NCBI RefSeq assembly: GCF_014212055.1
Contig: NZ_JACJVO010000005.1
Location: 181,461 to 245,460, forward strand
Length of the DNA: 64,000 nucleotides
Source of the DNA: Cohnella zeiphila
Lineage (GTDB): Bacteria; Bacillota; Bacilli; Paenibacillales; Paenibacillaceae
Direction of reading: 5' to 3'
The first letter of the stretch is position 1, and every line of letters starts with the position of its first letter. A program made the position numbers and the translations under genes. Under the pieces are notes generated by a model that made no database searches, was not told the DNA's origin, and saw only the letters and a program-made list of their open reading frames with translations. Below, piece after piece: positions 43,770-52,230 of this stretch.

Positions 43770-45413
43770 GTGTGGCAATATACGCTGCTTCAAATTTTCA
43801 TTGCGCTAATGCCGATTGGAGCCTTGCAATTCTGGCTGAACCATCCCGCCAGAGCCCGGTACACGCCCGCCTTCATGGCGGCGGCGAGCGGCGTGTCGAT
43901 GCTGCTCGGCATGTTCCACTCGAACGGGCTCGAACGTTTCGACCTGCGAATGGTGCCCTTCCTGATCGGCTCCCTGTATGGAGGAATCCCCGGCGCGTCG
44001 GTGATGACGGTGCTTTATGTGGCGTCCCATCTCGGCCAGATTGGAGACGTATTCATCTCCGTGATGCTGGGCGTATTTCTGCTGGGTCTCGTTCCCTTTC
44101 TGTTTAGTCTAATCTCCACCTTCCAGCATGCCGGTCTTCGCGGGAAGCTGACTCTGTCCATGAAGCTGGCAGCCGTTGCCGTACTCATTCCTTTTATCGA
44201 ATCATGGGACTTTCTGCCCCGGGGAGAATCGATCCTGCGGATTTCGGTCAGCGGAATTTTCGTGCTTGTCATCGTCGAAGCGTGCGTCGCATGCTCCGTT
44301 TATTTGATCGAGAGCGGACTTGGAAGAATGAGGCTGGAATCCGAGCTTCGGCGCGTCCAGGCGGAAAGGGACGCGGAGACGAAGCGCCTTCGTCAGTTCG
44401 CCGAACTATCCCCCCTTGCGGTTCTCTTCGTGAATGAAGAAGACCAGGTCACTTATCTCAACAAGCTCGCGCTCGAATGGCTGCCTCCCGCAAACAGGCA
44501 AGAAGCGGCGGGTGCCCCGTACCCGGAAGTCTTCAAGCCGCTGGGCGACGAAGCGCTGGCAGGCGCCGTGGGCCGCGTGCTGCGTGGAGAAGATCAGCTT
44601 TACCACATGCTTCGCTTGGGCGGCCGGATGTATTACGTCGTCGTCTCCGAATGGAAGAGGCCGCTTGACGGACGCGCGGAGGGCGCGGTTTTGCTCGCCC
44701 AGGACGTGACGGAGCTGCAGCGTCTGAGAGACGAACTGGGCAAAATGGAGCGCCTTAGCCTGGTCGGCCAGATGGCGGCCAGCATCACGCACGAGATTCG
44801 CAACCCGATGGCGGTGATCCGGGGCTTCATTCAACTGCTCAACGAGAGAAGCCAGAAGGACCAGCAGTCTTATTTTCACATCATTCTGCAAGAACTGGAC
44901 CGGGCCAACGGCATCATCAACGACTTCCTGTCGCTTGCGCAGAACCGGATCGTGGAGAAAAGCGACTGCGATCTGCACGAGCTGCTGGAAGACCTGATGC
45001 CGCTCATCTGGGCCGACGCCAACATGAGGGGGCAGTCGGTCGAGCTGCAGCTGTGCGAACGGGTGGATTCGCTGGAACTGAACATCAAGGAGATCAAGCA
45101 GCTTGTGCTCAACTTGTCGCGCAACGGCATGGAGGCGATGAACGACAAAGGGGTTCTTCGCATCGAGACGCTGGACTTCCCCGATTCGGTGGAACTTCGG
45201 GTGACCGACAACGGAACCGGCATCCCTCCGGAGAAGCTTGAGCATCTATTCGAGCCTTTCTATACGACGAAGACGAACGGCACCGGCCTCGGGCTTGCTC
45301 TCTGCCTCAGCATCGTGGAGCGGCACCGCGGGAAAATTCGCGTCGAATCGAAGCTCGGAGAAGGGACGATGTTCGCGGTCACTTTCTGCAAGCCCGGCAG
45401 GGATTGCTGGTAA
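43770..45413 (+). CDS. Membrane sensor histidine kinase with PAS domain (KinB-like)
   Basis: This 547-residue kinase has an N-terminal membrane domain of five or six helices resembling 5TM-5TMR_LYT (residues 5-190; VPFLIGSLYGGIPGASVMTVLY). A PAS domain (about 205-315), a HisKA domain with H341 (SITHEIRNPMAVI) and a HATPase (TDNGTGIPPEKLEHLFEPFYTT, GTGLGLALC) follow. There is no adjacent response regulator, which fits orphan kinases of the sporulation phosphorelay. The start is a GTG, with GGAGGG 8 nt before it. The phosphorelay role is an inference from the architecture. Confidence 0.87.
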   Translation: MWQYTLLQIFIALMPIGALQFWLNHPARARYTPAFMAAASGVSMLLGMFHSNGLERFDLRMVPFLIGSLYGGIPGASVMTVLYVASHLGQIGDVFISVMLGVFLLGLVPFLFSLISTFQHAGLRGKLTLSMKLAAVAVLIPFIESWDFLPRGESILRISVSGIFVLVIVEACVACSVYLIESGLGRMRLESELRRVQAERDAETKRLRQFAELSPLAVLFVNEEDQVTYLNKLALEWLPPANRQEAAGAPYPEVFKPLGDEALAGAVGRVLRGEDQLYHMLRLGGRMYYVVVSEWKRPLDGRAEGAVLLAQDVTELQRLRDELGKMERLSLVGQMAASITHEIRNPMAVIRGFIQLLNERSQKDQQSYFHIILQELDRANGIINDFLSLAQNRIVEKSDCDLHELLEDLMPLIWADANMRGQSVELQLCERVDSLELNIKEIKQLVLNLSRNGMEAMNDKGVLRIETLDFPDSVELRVTDNGTGIPPEKLEHLFEPFYTTKTNGTGLGLALCLSIVERHRGKIRVESKLGEGTMFAVTFCKPGRDCW

Positions 45414-45479
45414 CGATGCATAAGAGCGGGGAATAGGAGCATAATAGACGGGACTTATCCAACGAAGGAGGAAGCCCCC

Positions 45480-45608
45480 ATGCCCAATCCGCAAGGTCCT
45501 TCTCCGCTCGGGAAAACCCGCTCGGAGCCAAGCGGGAACAAACGCCGCGAACCGAACGCCCCCGGATACGACAAAAAGCTGGACGGACCGAACCGGCCCT
45601 CCACCTGA
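45480..45608 (+). CDS. Small basic Pro-rich protein (42 aa), unknown
   Basis: This 42-residue frame has a strong ribosome binding site, AAGGAGG, 8 nt before the ATG, and is rich in Pro, Lys, Arg, Asn and Gly (starts MPNPQGPSPLGKTRS, ends DGPNRPST). The composition resembles small acid-soluble or coat-associated spore proteins, but I do not recognise a family. It lies 24 bp upstream of a DUF3905-like gene with which it probably forms an operon, and downstream of a sporulation-type kinase gene. Confidence 0.6.
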   Translation: MPNPQGPSPLGKTRSEPSGNKRREPNAPGYDKKLDGPNRPST

Positions 45609-45632
45609 AAAAGGGAGGACAGGACGATCGCC

Positions 45633-46076
45633 ATGACGGATAACCAAAGGAAACCGCAGAAGGGCGCCGTCCCTGCCCCGGGAAAGGACGATTCGGCTCT
45701 CGATCCGTTCGAGATCGAGTTCCGTCCCGAATTTCACGCGAATCGGGGGCCGCACGAGCCCTTCGTCAATTCGCACGGGGTTGTCATCGGAGACCATGAT
45801 TACGAATCGCCGCAGTCTCCTCTCGAGAATTGGAGCGCCAAGACGGATCCCGCGGTAATGGCGGGAGACGAATGGGTGCATCCGTACAAGGATATCGGCT
45901 TCCGGACGAGCGAGAACCGCGACCTCTTCGAGAACGGCATCGCGCCGCGAACGGGAACGTTCGGGCATCCGACGCACCAAACGGCCTACGCCGGGCGATC
46001 GGGCGGCCGGTCTCCGGAAGACGAAGAAGAGGAAGACGCTTATTATTCCGTGCCCGAAGTGCTGGACGAGCCCTGA
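45633..46076 (+). CDS. DUF3905-like protein
   Basis: This 147-residue soluble protein has the conserved block DPFEIEFRPEF, PFVNSHGVVIGDHDYESPQSPLENWS and HPYKDIGFRTSENRDLFE found in a Bacillales family of unknown function (I believe DUF3905). The C-terminus is acidic. GGGAGGACAGGA precedes the ATG. A terminator hairpin overlaps its stop codon. The neighbouring small protein and its restriction to spore-formers suggest a sporulation link, which is inference. Confidence 0.75.
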   Translation: MTDNQRKPQKGAVPAPGKDDSALDPFEIEFRPEFHANRGPHEPFVNSHGVVIGDHDYESPQSPLENWSAKTDPAVMAGDEWVHPYKDIGFRTSENRDLFENGIAPRTGTFGHPTHQTAYAGRSGGRSPEDEEEEDAYYSVPEVLDEP

Positions 46077-46097
46077 CGCTTAACGTCAGGGTTTTTT
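46071..46097 (+). terminator. Terminator overlapping the DUF3905 stop codon
   Basis: CCCTGACG and CGTCAGGG form an 8-bp stem with a 5-nt loop followed by TTTTTT. The left arm contains the TGA stop codon. Confidence 0.85.
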
Positions 46098-46101
46098 AAT
46101 T

Positions 46102-46218
46102 CCCCCAAAAGTGACGCGATGCTTCGAAGCGTATTCCGATTACTTTTGGGGGAGCCCCCGATAAATCCCCCCAAAAGTGACGCGAAGCTTCGAAGCCGAT
46201 TCCGATTACTTTTGGAGG
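46102..46218. repeat. Two tandem 51-bp nested palindromes
   Basis: Copies at 46102-46152 and 46168-46218 each run from CCCCCAAAAGT to ACTTTTGG(G/A)GG with a central palindrome (GCTTCGAAGC), separated by 15 bp containing AGCCCCCGA. The same element occurs once at 21206-21256. Outer arms in copy 1 are perfect over 11 bp. Confidence 0.85.
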
Positions 46219-46322
46219 AGCCCCCGAAGATCTTTTTTTGACGGGTATTTAAAAGAAGCAGTATAATGTAAGGAAGCGGAACGGACCCGCCAATATTCGT
46301 AAACGAAGGAGAGGGAATATAG

Positions 46323-46757
46323 ATGTCGATGTCATTCGAACGGTACATGCTGGACATGGTACAACCGATGCGCGACGAGCTGACCCGGGTCGGCATTCAA
46401 GAGCTTAGGACGCCGGAGGAAGTGGAGAACGCCATTCCGGATGCGAAAGGGACGACGCTTGTCGTGGTCAATTCCGTCTGCGGCTGCGCGGCCGGAATGG
46501 CGCGCCCGGGCGTGGCGCAAGCGCTGCAGCATGACGTGCTGCCCGATCATCTTTACACGGTATTCGCCGGTCAGGATAAGGAAGCGACGGCGAAGGCGCG
46601 CGAGTATTTCGCGCCGTACCCGCCTTCTTCCCCTTCGATCGCTCTGCTGAAGGACGGCGAGCTGGTTCACTTCATCGAGCGGCATCAGATCGAGAACCGC
46701 AGCGCGGGCGAGATCGCCGCGGACCTCGCCGACGCTTTCGACCGCTACTGCCGGTAA
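46323..46757 (+). CDS. brxA: Bacilliredoxin (BrxA/BrxB family)
   Basis: This 144-residue protein matches BrxA/BrxB (YphP/YqiW), which remove bacillithiol from S-bacillithiolated proteins. The CGC active site is in VVNSVCGCAAGMARP (about residue 53-55), and the C-terminal HFIERHQIENRSAGEIAADL is typical. AAGGAGAGG precedes the ATG. It implies a bacillithiol-producing Bacillota host. A terminator follows. Confidence 0.93.
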   Translation: MSMSFERYMLDMVQPMRDELTRVGIQELRTPEEVENAIPDAKGTTLVVVNSVCGCAAGMARPGVAQALQHDVLPDHLYTVFAGQDKEATAKAREYFAPYPPSSPSIALLKDGELVHFIERHQIENRSAGEIAADLADAFDRYCR

Positions 46758-46767
46758 ATCATAACGA

Positions 46768-46800
46768 TCCCGCGGGCGCGTACGCCTGCGGGAATTTTTT
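46768..46800 (+). terminator. Terminator after the bacilliredoxin gene
   Basis: TCCCGC pairs with GCGGGA and GCG with CGC inside, followed by ATTTTTT. Confidence 0.75.
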
Positions 46801-46864
46801 CATCGATAAGAGGGCATAAAGTACCGGGTAAAGCAACCATTCGTTTGCGAACGGAGTGAAGATG

Positions 46865-47674
46865 ATGAGCCTGCAGCAAGAAATTATCGCGAAGCTCGGC
46901 GTGAAGCCGCAGATCGATCCGGACGAGGAGATCGCGAGACGGGTCGCTTTTTTGAAAGATTATGTTCGGAAAGCGGGAGCGACCGGGCTGCTCATCGCCA
47001 TCAGCGGGGGAATCGACAGCGCGGTGGCGACGGGGCTGTGCAAGCGCGCGACGGACGAGCTGTCGCAGGAGACCGGCAAAGAGTACATAACGCTCGGCGT
47101 ATTCCAGCCGTACGGAGAGCAGGAAGATATCGCCCACAGCTACGAAGTGGCGGAGGCGTTCGCGCTGACCCGCAAGGTGGAGACGAACATCGAGGAAGCG
47201 GTGGACGAGATCGCGCTGGAGACGGAATATGCGTTCAAGTCGCTCGGCATTCATCGTCATATCAGCCGCGGCGGCAAGGGCAACGTCAAGGCGCGGACGC
47301 GGATGGTCGTTCAGTATGCGCTCGCCTTCGACATGAATCTGCTGGTCGTCGGCACGGACCATGCGTCCGAAGCGCTCACCGGCTTCTATACGAAGTGGGG
47401 AGACGGCGCGGTCGACATTACGCCGCTCAGCACCTTGAACAAGCGGCAGATTCGCCAGATCGCGGCTCGGCTCGGCGTTCCCGCGAGCGTTATCCGGAAG
47501 GCGCCGACGGCGGGCTTGTGGGAAGGGCAAACGGACGAAGCGGAGCTGGGCGTCTCGTACGACGCCAACAGCGACTACCTCGAAGGCAAGGAGATCGACC
47601 CGGCCGCCCGCGAGAATCTGGAGCAGCGCTATCTCCGCACGGAGCATAAGCGGTCGCCCATTCCGGGCATCTGA
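46865..47674 (+). CDS. nadE: NH3-dependent NAD+ synthetase
   Basis: This enzyme of about 269 residues adenylylates and amidates nicotinate adenine dinucleotide to NAD+. The PP-loop SGGIDSAVATGL (about 46-57) binds ATP. VVGTDHASEALTGFYTKWGDG and KAPTAGLWEGQTDE are the conserved substrate and metal segments. There is no glutaminase domain. Adjacent ATG codons at 46862 and 46865 share the site GGAG; the second has better spacing and gives the common MSLQQEII start. It is followed 12 bp later by acpS. Confidence 0.95.
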   Translation: MSLQQEIIAKLGVKPQIDPDEEIARRVAFLKDYVRKAGATGLLIAISGGIDSAVATGLCKRATDELSQETGKEYITLGVFQPYGEQEDIAHSYEVAEAFALTRKVETNIEEAVDEIALETEYAFKSLGIHRHISRGGKGNVKARTRMVVQYALAFDMNLLVVGTDHASEALTGFYTKWGDGAVDITPLSTLNKRQIRQIAARLGVPASVIRKAPTAGLWEGQTDEAELGVSYDANSDYLEGKEIDPAARENLEQRYLRTEHKRSPIPGI

Positions 47675-47685
47675 CGGATAAGCGG

Positions 47686-48081
47686 ATGATCGTAGGCGTC
47701 GGGCTGGATGTGGTGGAGCTGGAACGGATGGAGAAGCTGCTGGCCGGTTCTGCGGGCGCAAGGTTCGTCGCGCGGGTACTGACGGAAGGGGAGCTGGAGC
47801 GCTTCCGCGGACTTCCGCCCCGGCGCGCGGCCGAATTCGCGGCGGGGCGCTTTGCGGCCAAGGAAGCGGTGGTGAAAGCGCTTGGCTGCGGTATCGGAGC
47901 GAAGGTCGGCTTTCAGGACTTGGAGCTGATGCCGGACGAGCGCGGCCGGCCGGGCTGCCGGATGACCGGGCCGGCCTGGGAACGGCTCGGCCTTGCGTCC
48001 GAACGCCACGCGATCCACGTGGCCATCACCCATGAGCGCAGCCTCGCCGCCGCCACCGCGATCGTAGAACGCATTGGGTAA
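47686..48081 (+). CDS. acpS: Holo-[acyl-carrier-protein] synthase
   Basis: This 131-residue enzyme transfers 4'-phosphopantetheine from CoA to acyl carrier protein. The family motifs IVGVGLDVVELERM and FAAGRFAAKEAVVKALG are intact, with the Mg2+ ligands D8 and E58-type residues, and VAITHERSLAAATAIVE ends the fold. It lies 12 bp after nadE and is probably co-transcribed. Confidence 0.95.
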   Translation: MIVGVGLDVVELERMEKLLAGSAGARFVARVLTEGELERFRGLPPRRAAEFAAGRFAAKEAVVKALGCGIGAKVGFQDLELMPDERGRPGCRMTGPAWERLGLASERHAIHVAITHERSLAAATAIVERIG

Positions 48082-48212
48082 GCTTAGGCTCGGCCGTCCG
48101 AAGGAGGCCGGCGAATGACAGTGCCAAATTGTGGAATCGTTCCCAGAAACGAATCGGACAAACGACCCGCTGGCGATGCGCTGTTTTTCACCGGACCGTT
48201 GGGCGGCCGAGT

Positions 48213-48605
48213 TTATTTATGGCCGGCCAGCCAGCTGGCCAGCGCATCGATCTGATCCGGCTTCAGCTTGCCGGAGAAAGCGGGCATCAAGCTGCCGCCG
48301 TTCTCGATCTGCGCGCGGATCTGATCTTCGGTCATGCGGGAGCCCACTTTCTGGAGGTTCGACTCGTCGCCCATCCTTCCCTGAAGCTCGGTGCCGTGAC
48401 AGGAGATGCAGCTGGTCCGGTAAAGCTTCACCGTCTCCTCGGGACCTTCGAGCGGCTTGGAGGAAGCGGCCGGAGAAGAGGAACCGCCGCCGCTTCCGCA
48501 GGCGGCCAGCAGGATGGCGGCGATGCCCAGCCCGAGCAGGGCCGCGGCCGGACGCCGTAAGGCCGGACGGGCACGAATGGCAGTGAGGATTGGAAGTTTA
48601 TACAA
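48213..48605 (-). CDS. Cytochrome c lipoprotein (c551/c550-like)
   Basis: This protein of about 130 residues has a lipoprotein signal (lipobox LAAC at about residue 37) and a Ser/Gly linker. A single-heme cytochrome c domain follows with CISCHG (heme-binding CxxCH) and the distal Met ligand in SLMPAFSGKL. It is a membrane-anchored electron carrier facing outward. I choose the TTG at 48603-48605 with AAGGAG 10 nt upstream; a frame open to an ATG at 48695 would add an unlikely second hydrophobic segment and overlap the divergent AraC gene. The TlpA-like thioredoxin at 19 kb could serve its maturation. Confidence 0.82.
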   Translation of the reverse strand: MYKLPILTAIRARPALRRPAAALLGLGIAAILLAACGSGGGSSSPAASSKPLEGPEETVKLYRTSCISCHGTELQGRMGDESNLQKVGSRMTEDQIRAQIENGGSLMPAFSGKLKPDQIDALASWLAGHK

Positions 48606-48693
48606 TTTAAATCTTCTCCTTGTCTCGCTTATAATGAGAAACAGCACGCCCACAAAGATGATCGCAACTAGGAAGACAGCACGGGGAGCAGAC

Positions 48694-49557
48694 ATGACTA
48701 TAAGCTATTTTACCATATTAAAAAATCATCTCGAACATATGCAGATCGAAATGGTGGCCGCCGCCGAGTCGGCCGCGGACGAAGCGGAGCCGCTGACGGA
48801 AGGGCCGGAGGTGTGCGAGTGCACGCGGATGCTGCTCGTTACGTCGGGAGAAGGAACGCTGGCCGTCGACGGAGAGGAAGAGCCGCTCAAGGCGGGAGAC
48901 TGCTGCATCATCTTGTCGGGAATGCCGCATACGGTCGAAGCCGGTCCCGGCAGCCGATTGGTGTTCAAATGGTGCCATTTTCACGCCAGCTTCGGAGACC
49001 GGGAATTGTACAAATGGCTTCGTCTTCCGCGAATCGTCCATATGGTCCAGGACGAGGCGGCGGGCCTGATGGACAAGATCATCTATTACGTCTCGCACGA
49101 AGGATTGACGTCGCGGCTGCGGATCAAGGCGGCTATGCTGAATTTGTTCAGCCTGTATTTGGAACGGGTTCCGTTCGGGATCGAAGCGAGCTATCCGGAG
49201 AAGCCTTCCCAGGAGCTGGAGAAGATCGACACGGTGCTCCGCTACATCGACGGTCATCTCGCCGAAAATATCACAGTAGAGGATTTGGCGAGGCAAATTT
49301 TCTTGCATCCGAACTATTTTATCGTTTTTTTCAAAGGAATGATGGGCTGCTCGCCGATTCAGTACGTCAAGCAGCGGCGGATGGAGACGGCGCGCGCGCT
49401 GCTGCTCCGGCCGGATTGCAGCATATCGGACGTGGCCTGCCGGATCGGCATGAAGATCTACTATTTCTCGCGCATGTTCAAGTCGCATACGGGGCTTACG
49501 CCCAGCAAGTATCGCAAGCTGGCGTCGGTGACGGCGGGGAGCGCGCCGAGAAGCTGA
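48694..49557 (+). CDS. AraC-family transcriptional regulator
   Basis: This 287-residue protein has a cupin-type N-terminal domain (about 30-110; EGTLAVDGEEEPLKAGDCCIILSGMPHTVEAG) and a C-terminal AraC DNA-binding domain (about 185-280; ENITVEDLARQIFLHPNYF and IGMKIYYFSRMFKSHTGLTPSKYRK). GGGGAG lies 6 nt before the ATG at 48694. Its target is not obvious: the divergent cytochrome gene is 88 bp away and mutY follows by 98 bp. Confidence 0.86.
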   Translation: MTISYFTILKNHLEHMQIEMVAAAESAADEAEPLTEGPEVCECTRMLLVTSGEGTLAVDGEEEPLKAGDCCIILSGMPHTVEAGPGSRLVFKWCHFHASFGDRELYKWLRLPRIVHMVQDEAAGLMDKIIYYVSHEGLTSRLRIKAAMLNLFSLYLERVPFGIEASYPEKPSQELEKIDTVLRYIDGHLAENITVEDLARQIFLHPNYFIVFFKGMMGCSPIQYVKQRRMETARALLLRPDCSISDVACRIGMKIYYFSRMFKSHTGLTPSKYRKLASVTAGSAPRS

Positions 49558-49655
49558 CGACGGAACGCGGCGGCCTTGCCGGAGTTTCGGAGCGTCGCGC
49601 GAAGAGGAGATTGGCATCAGGGTCTGTCGGCAAGAGGGACGAGCAGGAGGATGAC

Positions 49656-50867
49656 ATGGACGAGACGGAGCTGAAACGGTTTTTTGGCCGGGAGCTGCTG
49701 GATTGGTACCGGAGAGGCAACCGGGATTTGCCGTGGCGGCGCAGCCGCGATCCTTATTATATATGGGTATCGGAAATCATGCTGCAGCAGACGCGGGTCG
49801 AGACGGTGATTCCGTATTTCAACCGGTTCGTGGAACGATTCCCGACGGTTCGGGCGCTCGCCGAAGCGCCGGAGGAGGACGTGCTGAAGCTGTGGGAAGG
49901 GCTCGGCTACTACTCGCGCGCGCGCAACCTGCAGGCGGCGGCGCGGGAAGTGGCGGAGCGGTACGACGGCCGGGTGCCGAACGATGTCGAGGCGGTGCGG
50001 GGACTCAAAGGCGTAGGACCGTATACGGCCGGAGCTATCTTAAGCATTGCTTTCGGCCGCCCGGAGCCGGCCGTGGACGGCAACGTGATGCGGGTGCTGT
50101 CCCGGTATTTCTGCCTCGACGAGGACATCGCCCGTCCCGCGACCCGCACCGGCATGGAGAAGCTGGCGCGGGAGCTGATCCCCGAGGGCGCCGCGGGCGA
50201 CTTCAACCAGGCGCTCATGGAGCTCGGAGCGCTCGTCTGCACGCCGCGCTCGCCGCACTGCCTGACCTGCCCGGTCATGGCGCATTGCGAGGGCCGGATC
50301 GCCGGACGGGAAGAGGAGCTTCCCGTCAAGAGCAAGGCGAAGCCGCCCAAGCCGCAGCACCGGCTGGCGGTACTGGCCGTGCGCGCCGACGGCCGCGTGC
50401 TCGTGCGCCGGCGGCCGGCGCAAGGATTGCTCGCGCGGCTGTGGGAGCTGCCGCACGTGGAGGCGCCGAGCGAGTCGGTATGGGACTCGCCCGAGGCGGG
50501 GCCTTCCTGGCTCGCGGAGACGCTCGTGCTCGAAGAAGGGGTGCGCGTGCGTCCGAACCGGCATCTGGGCGACGCGGAGCATGTTTTCACGCACCTGCAT
50601 TGGTACGTGCGGGTGTGGGGCGCTTCCGGCGCCTCCCTGGAGGCGCCCGCGCAGCGGGACTTGGCGGCTGCGGGGGAAGCTGCCGCCGCTTCCGCTTCGG
50701 CAGAGGGGCAGGAAGCCGCGCTGCCTTTTGCCGTGCGGGAAGCCGCCTTCCCCTGGGGAGAGGCAGGGGAGGACAACTATCGCTGGATCGACCGGGCCGA
50801 GTTCGAAGCGCTGGCCTGGCCCAACGTGTTCCGCAAAATCCTCGCCGCCCACTTCGAATCCAGCTAG
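49656..50867 (+). CDS. mutY: A/G-specific adenine glycosylase MutY
   Basis: This 403-residue enzyme removes adenine mispaired with 8-oxoguanine. The helix-hairpin-helix (LKGVGPYTAGAILSIAFGRPEPAVDGNV, with the catalytic Asp), the catalytic Glu in VSEIMLQQT, and the 4Fe-4S cysteines in VCTPRSPHCLTCPVMAHC are present. A C-terminal NUDIX-like domain that recognises oxoG follows. That domain carries an Ala/Glu-rich insertion (about residues 335-365) not usual in the family. AGCAGGAGG lies before the ATG at 49656. Confidence 0.95.
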   Translation: MDETELKRFFGRELLDWYRRGNRDLPWRRSRDPYYIWVSEIMLQQTRVETVIPYFNRFVERFPTVRALAEAPEEDVLKLWEGLGYYSRARNLQAAAREVAERYDGRVPNDVEAVRGLKGVGPYTAGAILSIAFGRPEPAVDGNVMRVLSRYFCLDEDIARPATRTGMEKLARELIPEGAAGDFNQALMELGALVCTPRSPHCLTCPVMAHCEGRIAGREEELPVKSKAKPPKPQHRLAVLAVRADGRVLVRRRPAQGLLARLWELPHVEAPSESVWDSPEAGPSWLAETLVLEEGVRVRPNRHLGDAEHVFTHLHWYVRVWGASGASLEAPAQRDLAAAGEAAAASASAEGQEAALPFAVREAAFPWGEAGEDNYRWIDRAEFEALAWPNVFRKILAAHFESS

Positions 50868-51019
50868 CTTTCACGCTCGTCCCCTCGGACGTAGGGAGAT
50901 ATTCTCGTGAGCGCCGGAAGGGCAGCCATCACGCCGACCCTTCGCCGAGGTGGCGGCCGAGTCGCTTGCTTACGCTCCAAATGATCGCATCCGTCAGAGG
51001 CCTCCTTTCCGCGGGGCGA

Positions 51020-51154
51020 GCTAACGATGTATCGCATCGCAAGCGCGCCGGTTTGCCGCTTAAGCCCGACGAATTGCCGCTGCTTGCGATGATTTGCATC
51101 GCCAGCGTATCGCGCGTAGCCGAGGAAGGCACTGCTAACGATGTTTCGCATTGC
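51020..51154. repeat. CGATG/CATCGC repeat cluster, copy at 51 kb
   Basis: Related elements lie at 51020-51044 (GCTAACGATG...GCATCGCAAGC), 51082-51106 (reverse-type CTTGCGATG...CATCGCC) and 51133-51154 (GCTAACGATG...CGCATTGC). They belong to the family near 0.3 and 7.5 kb. The 355-bp gap between mutY and the sod terminator contains only these. Confidence 0.65.
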
Positions 51155-51160
51155 ATACAA

Positions 51161-51199
51161 AAAAACCGCCCGTTCCTCGAAGGAGGAAGGGCGGTTTTT
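51161..51199. terminator. Terminator of sodA (bidirectional)
   Basis: AAAAACCGCCC and GGGCGGTTTTT form a strong stem, continued by TTCCTC/GAGGAA with one bulged G. The A/T flanks make it functional in both directions. Confidence 0.85.
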
Positions 51200-51222
51200 C
51201 GCTGCGGCTTCTTAAAGCCCGC

Positions 51223-51837
51223 TTACTTCTTGGCGGCGTCGTACAGAGAGCCGACTTTGCTCCAGTTGACGACGTTCCAGAACGCGCCGATGTAGTCCGG
51301 ACGCTTGTTCTGATACTTCAGGTAATAAGCGTGCTCCCATACGTCCAGGCCGAGCAGCGGCGTGTCGCCTTCCATGATCGGGCTGTCTTGGTTCGGGAGG
51401 CTGTAGACTTTCAGCTTGCCGTCTTTGCTCAGCGCGAGCCAAGCCCAGCCGGAGCCGAAACGCGTCGTAGCAGCGGCGGCGAAAGTCTCTTTGAACTTCT
51501 CGAAACCGCCCAGCTCGCTGTCGATCGCGGCTGCGAGAGTGCCGGTCGGAGCGCCGCCTGCGTTCGGGCCGATCACTTCCCAGAACAGGGAGTGGTTCGC
51601 ATGGCCGCCGCCGTTGTTGCGAACGGCGGTGCGGATGCTTTCCGGAACGGAGTTCAGGTCGGCGATCAGCGCTTCCACGCTCTTGTCGGCCAGCTCCGGA
51701 GCGGATTCCAGCGCTTTGTTCAGGTTCGTTACGTAAGTGTTGTGGTGGCGATCGTGGTGGATCTCCATCGTAAGCGCGTCGATATGCGGTTCCAGTGCGT
51801 TGTTGGCGTAAGGCAGCGGGGGCAATACATGTGCCAT
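51223..51837 (-). CDS. sodA: Superoxide dismutase (Mn/Fe)
   Basis: This 204-residue enzyme dismutates superoxide. The metal ligands are visible as H27 ([12 protein letters not shown]), the His of [11 protein letters not shown], and the Asp and His of [11 protein letters not shown]. The N-terminus ([17 protein letters not shown]) and GSGWAWL motif are typical of the cytosolic Mn-type enzyme in Bacillales. AAAGGAGG lies before the ATG. A promoter with TTGCTT (51904-51909) and GATAAT (51881-51886), 17 bp apart on the minus strand, precedes it. Confidence 0.97.
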   Translation of the reverse strand: MAHVLPPLPYANNALEPHIDALTMEIHHDRHHNTYVTNLNKALESAPELADKSVEALIADLNSVPESIRTAVRNNGGGHANHSLFWEVIGPNAGGAPTGTLAAAIDSELGGFEKFKETFAAAATTRFGSGWAWLALSKDGKLKVYSLPNQDSPIMEGDTPLLGLDVWEHAYYLKYQNKRPDYIGAFWNVVNWSKVGSLYDAAKK

Positions 51838-51880
51838 AATTGAAATCCTCCTTTAAATTGTAAATATGTAGCCTACCCGT

Positions 51881-51909
51881 ATTATCCCTGATTTTCGGCA
51901 TTAAAGCAA
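51881..51909 (-). promoter_or_regulatory. sodA promoter
   Basis: Read on the minus strand, TTGCTT and GATAAT are separated by 17 bp, about 45 bp before the start codon. Confidence 0.5.
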
Positions 51910-52052
51910 CGTTGATGTATGTAAAGTCGCCGGGGCGGGGAGCCAAACCTCCTTACAGCGTCCCCAGCGGTTTCCAATTTCATGCATGCCTGGTATGCGA
52001 TATTTGGCCTAAAAACCCGGGATCAAGCCGAATTTCGACATGTATTCACAGA

Positions 52053-52149
52053 AAGCGCTTCATATGAAGCGCTTACACTCGCATTCCCTCGTTTTCTTTA
52101 AATTTATTTTAGGATTTCTTTATAAAAGGGGAGAAATTTTCGAAAAGTT
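52053..52149. promoter_or_regulatory. cre-like palindrome and CodY-like box in the sodA-GNAT gap
   Basis: Two AAGCGCTT arms around CATATG (52053-52074) make a perfect 22-bp palindrome. Each half with its flank resembles a CcpA cre site (GAAAGCGCTTCA and, reversed, TGTAAGCGCTTCA). Farther right, AATTTTCGAAAAGTT (52135-52149) matches the CodY box consensus at about 12 of 15 positions. The 393-bp gap otherwise holds only AT-rich sequence with TATAAA-like -10 candidates near 52122. Confidence 0.45.
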
Positions 52150-52230
52150 GTCGTAAAATTAACTTTGTGTTAAATCGGTTTGGTCGCTGCGACGTCGGTC
52201 TTTCTAAACTCAGCCGAGGAGATTTAGGAC

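Noticed and set aside
48115..48255. 46-codon frame after acpS with AAGGAGG before an ATG
   Set aside because: The ribosome binding site is good, but the last third overlaps the convergent cytochrome c gene antisense and the sequence shows no protein-like pattern. Possible, but not supported enough.
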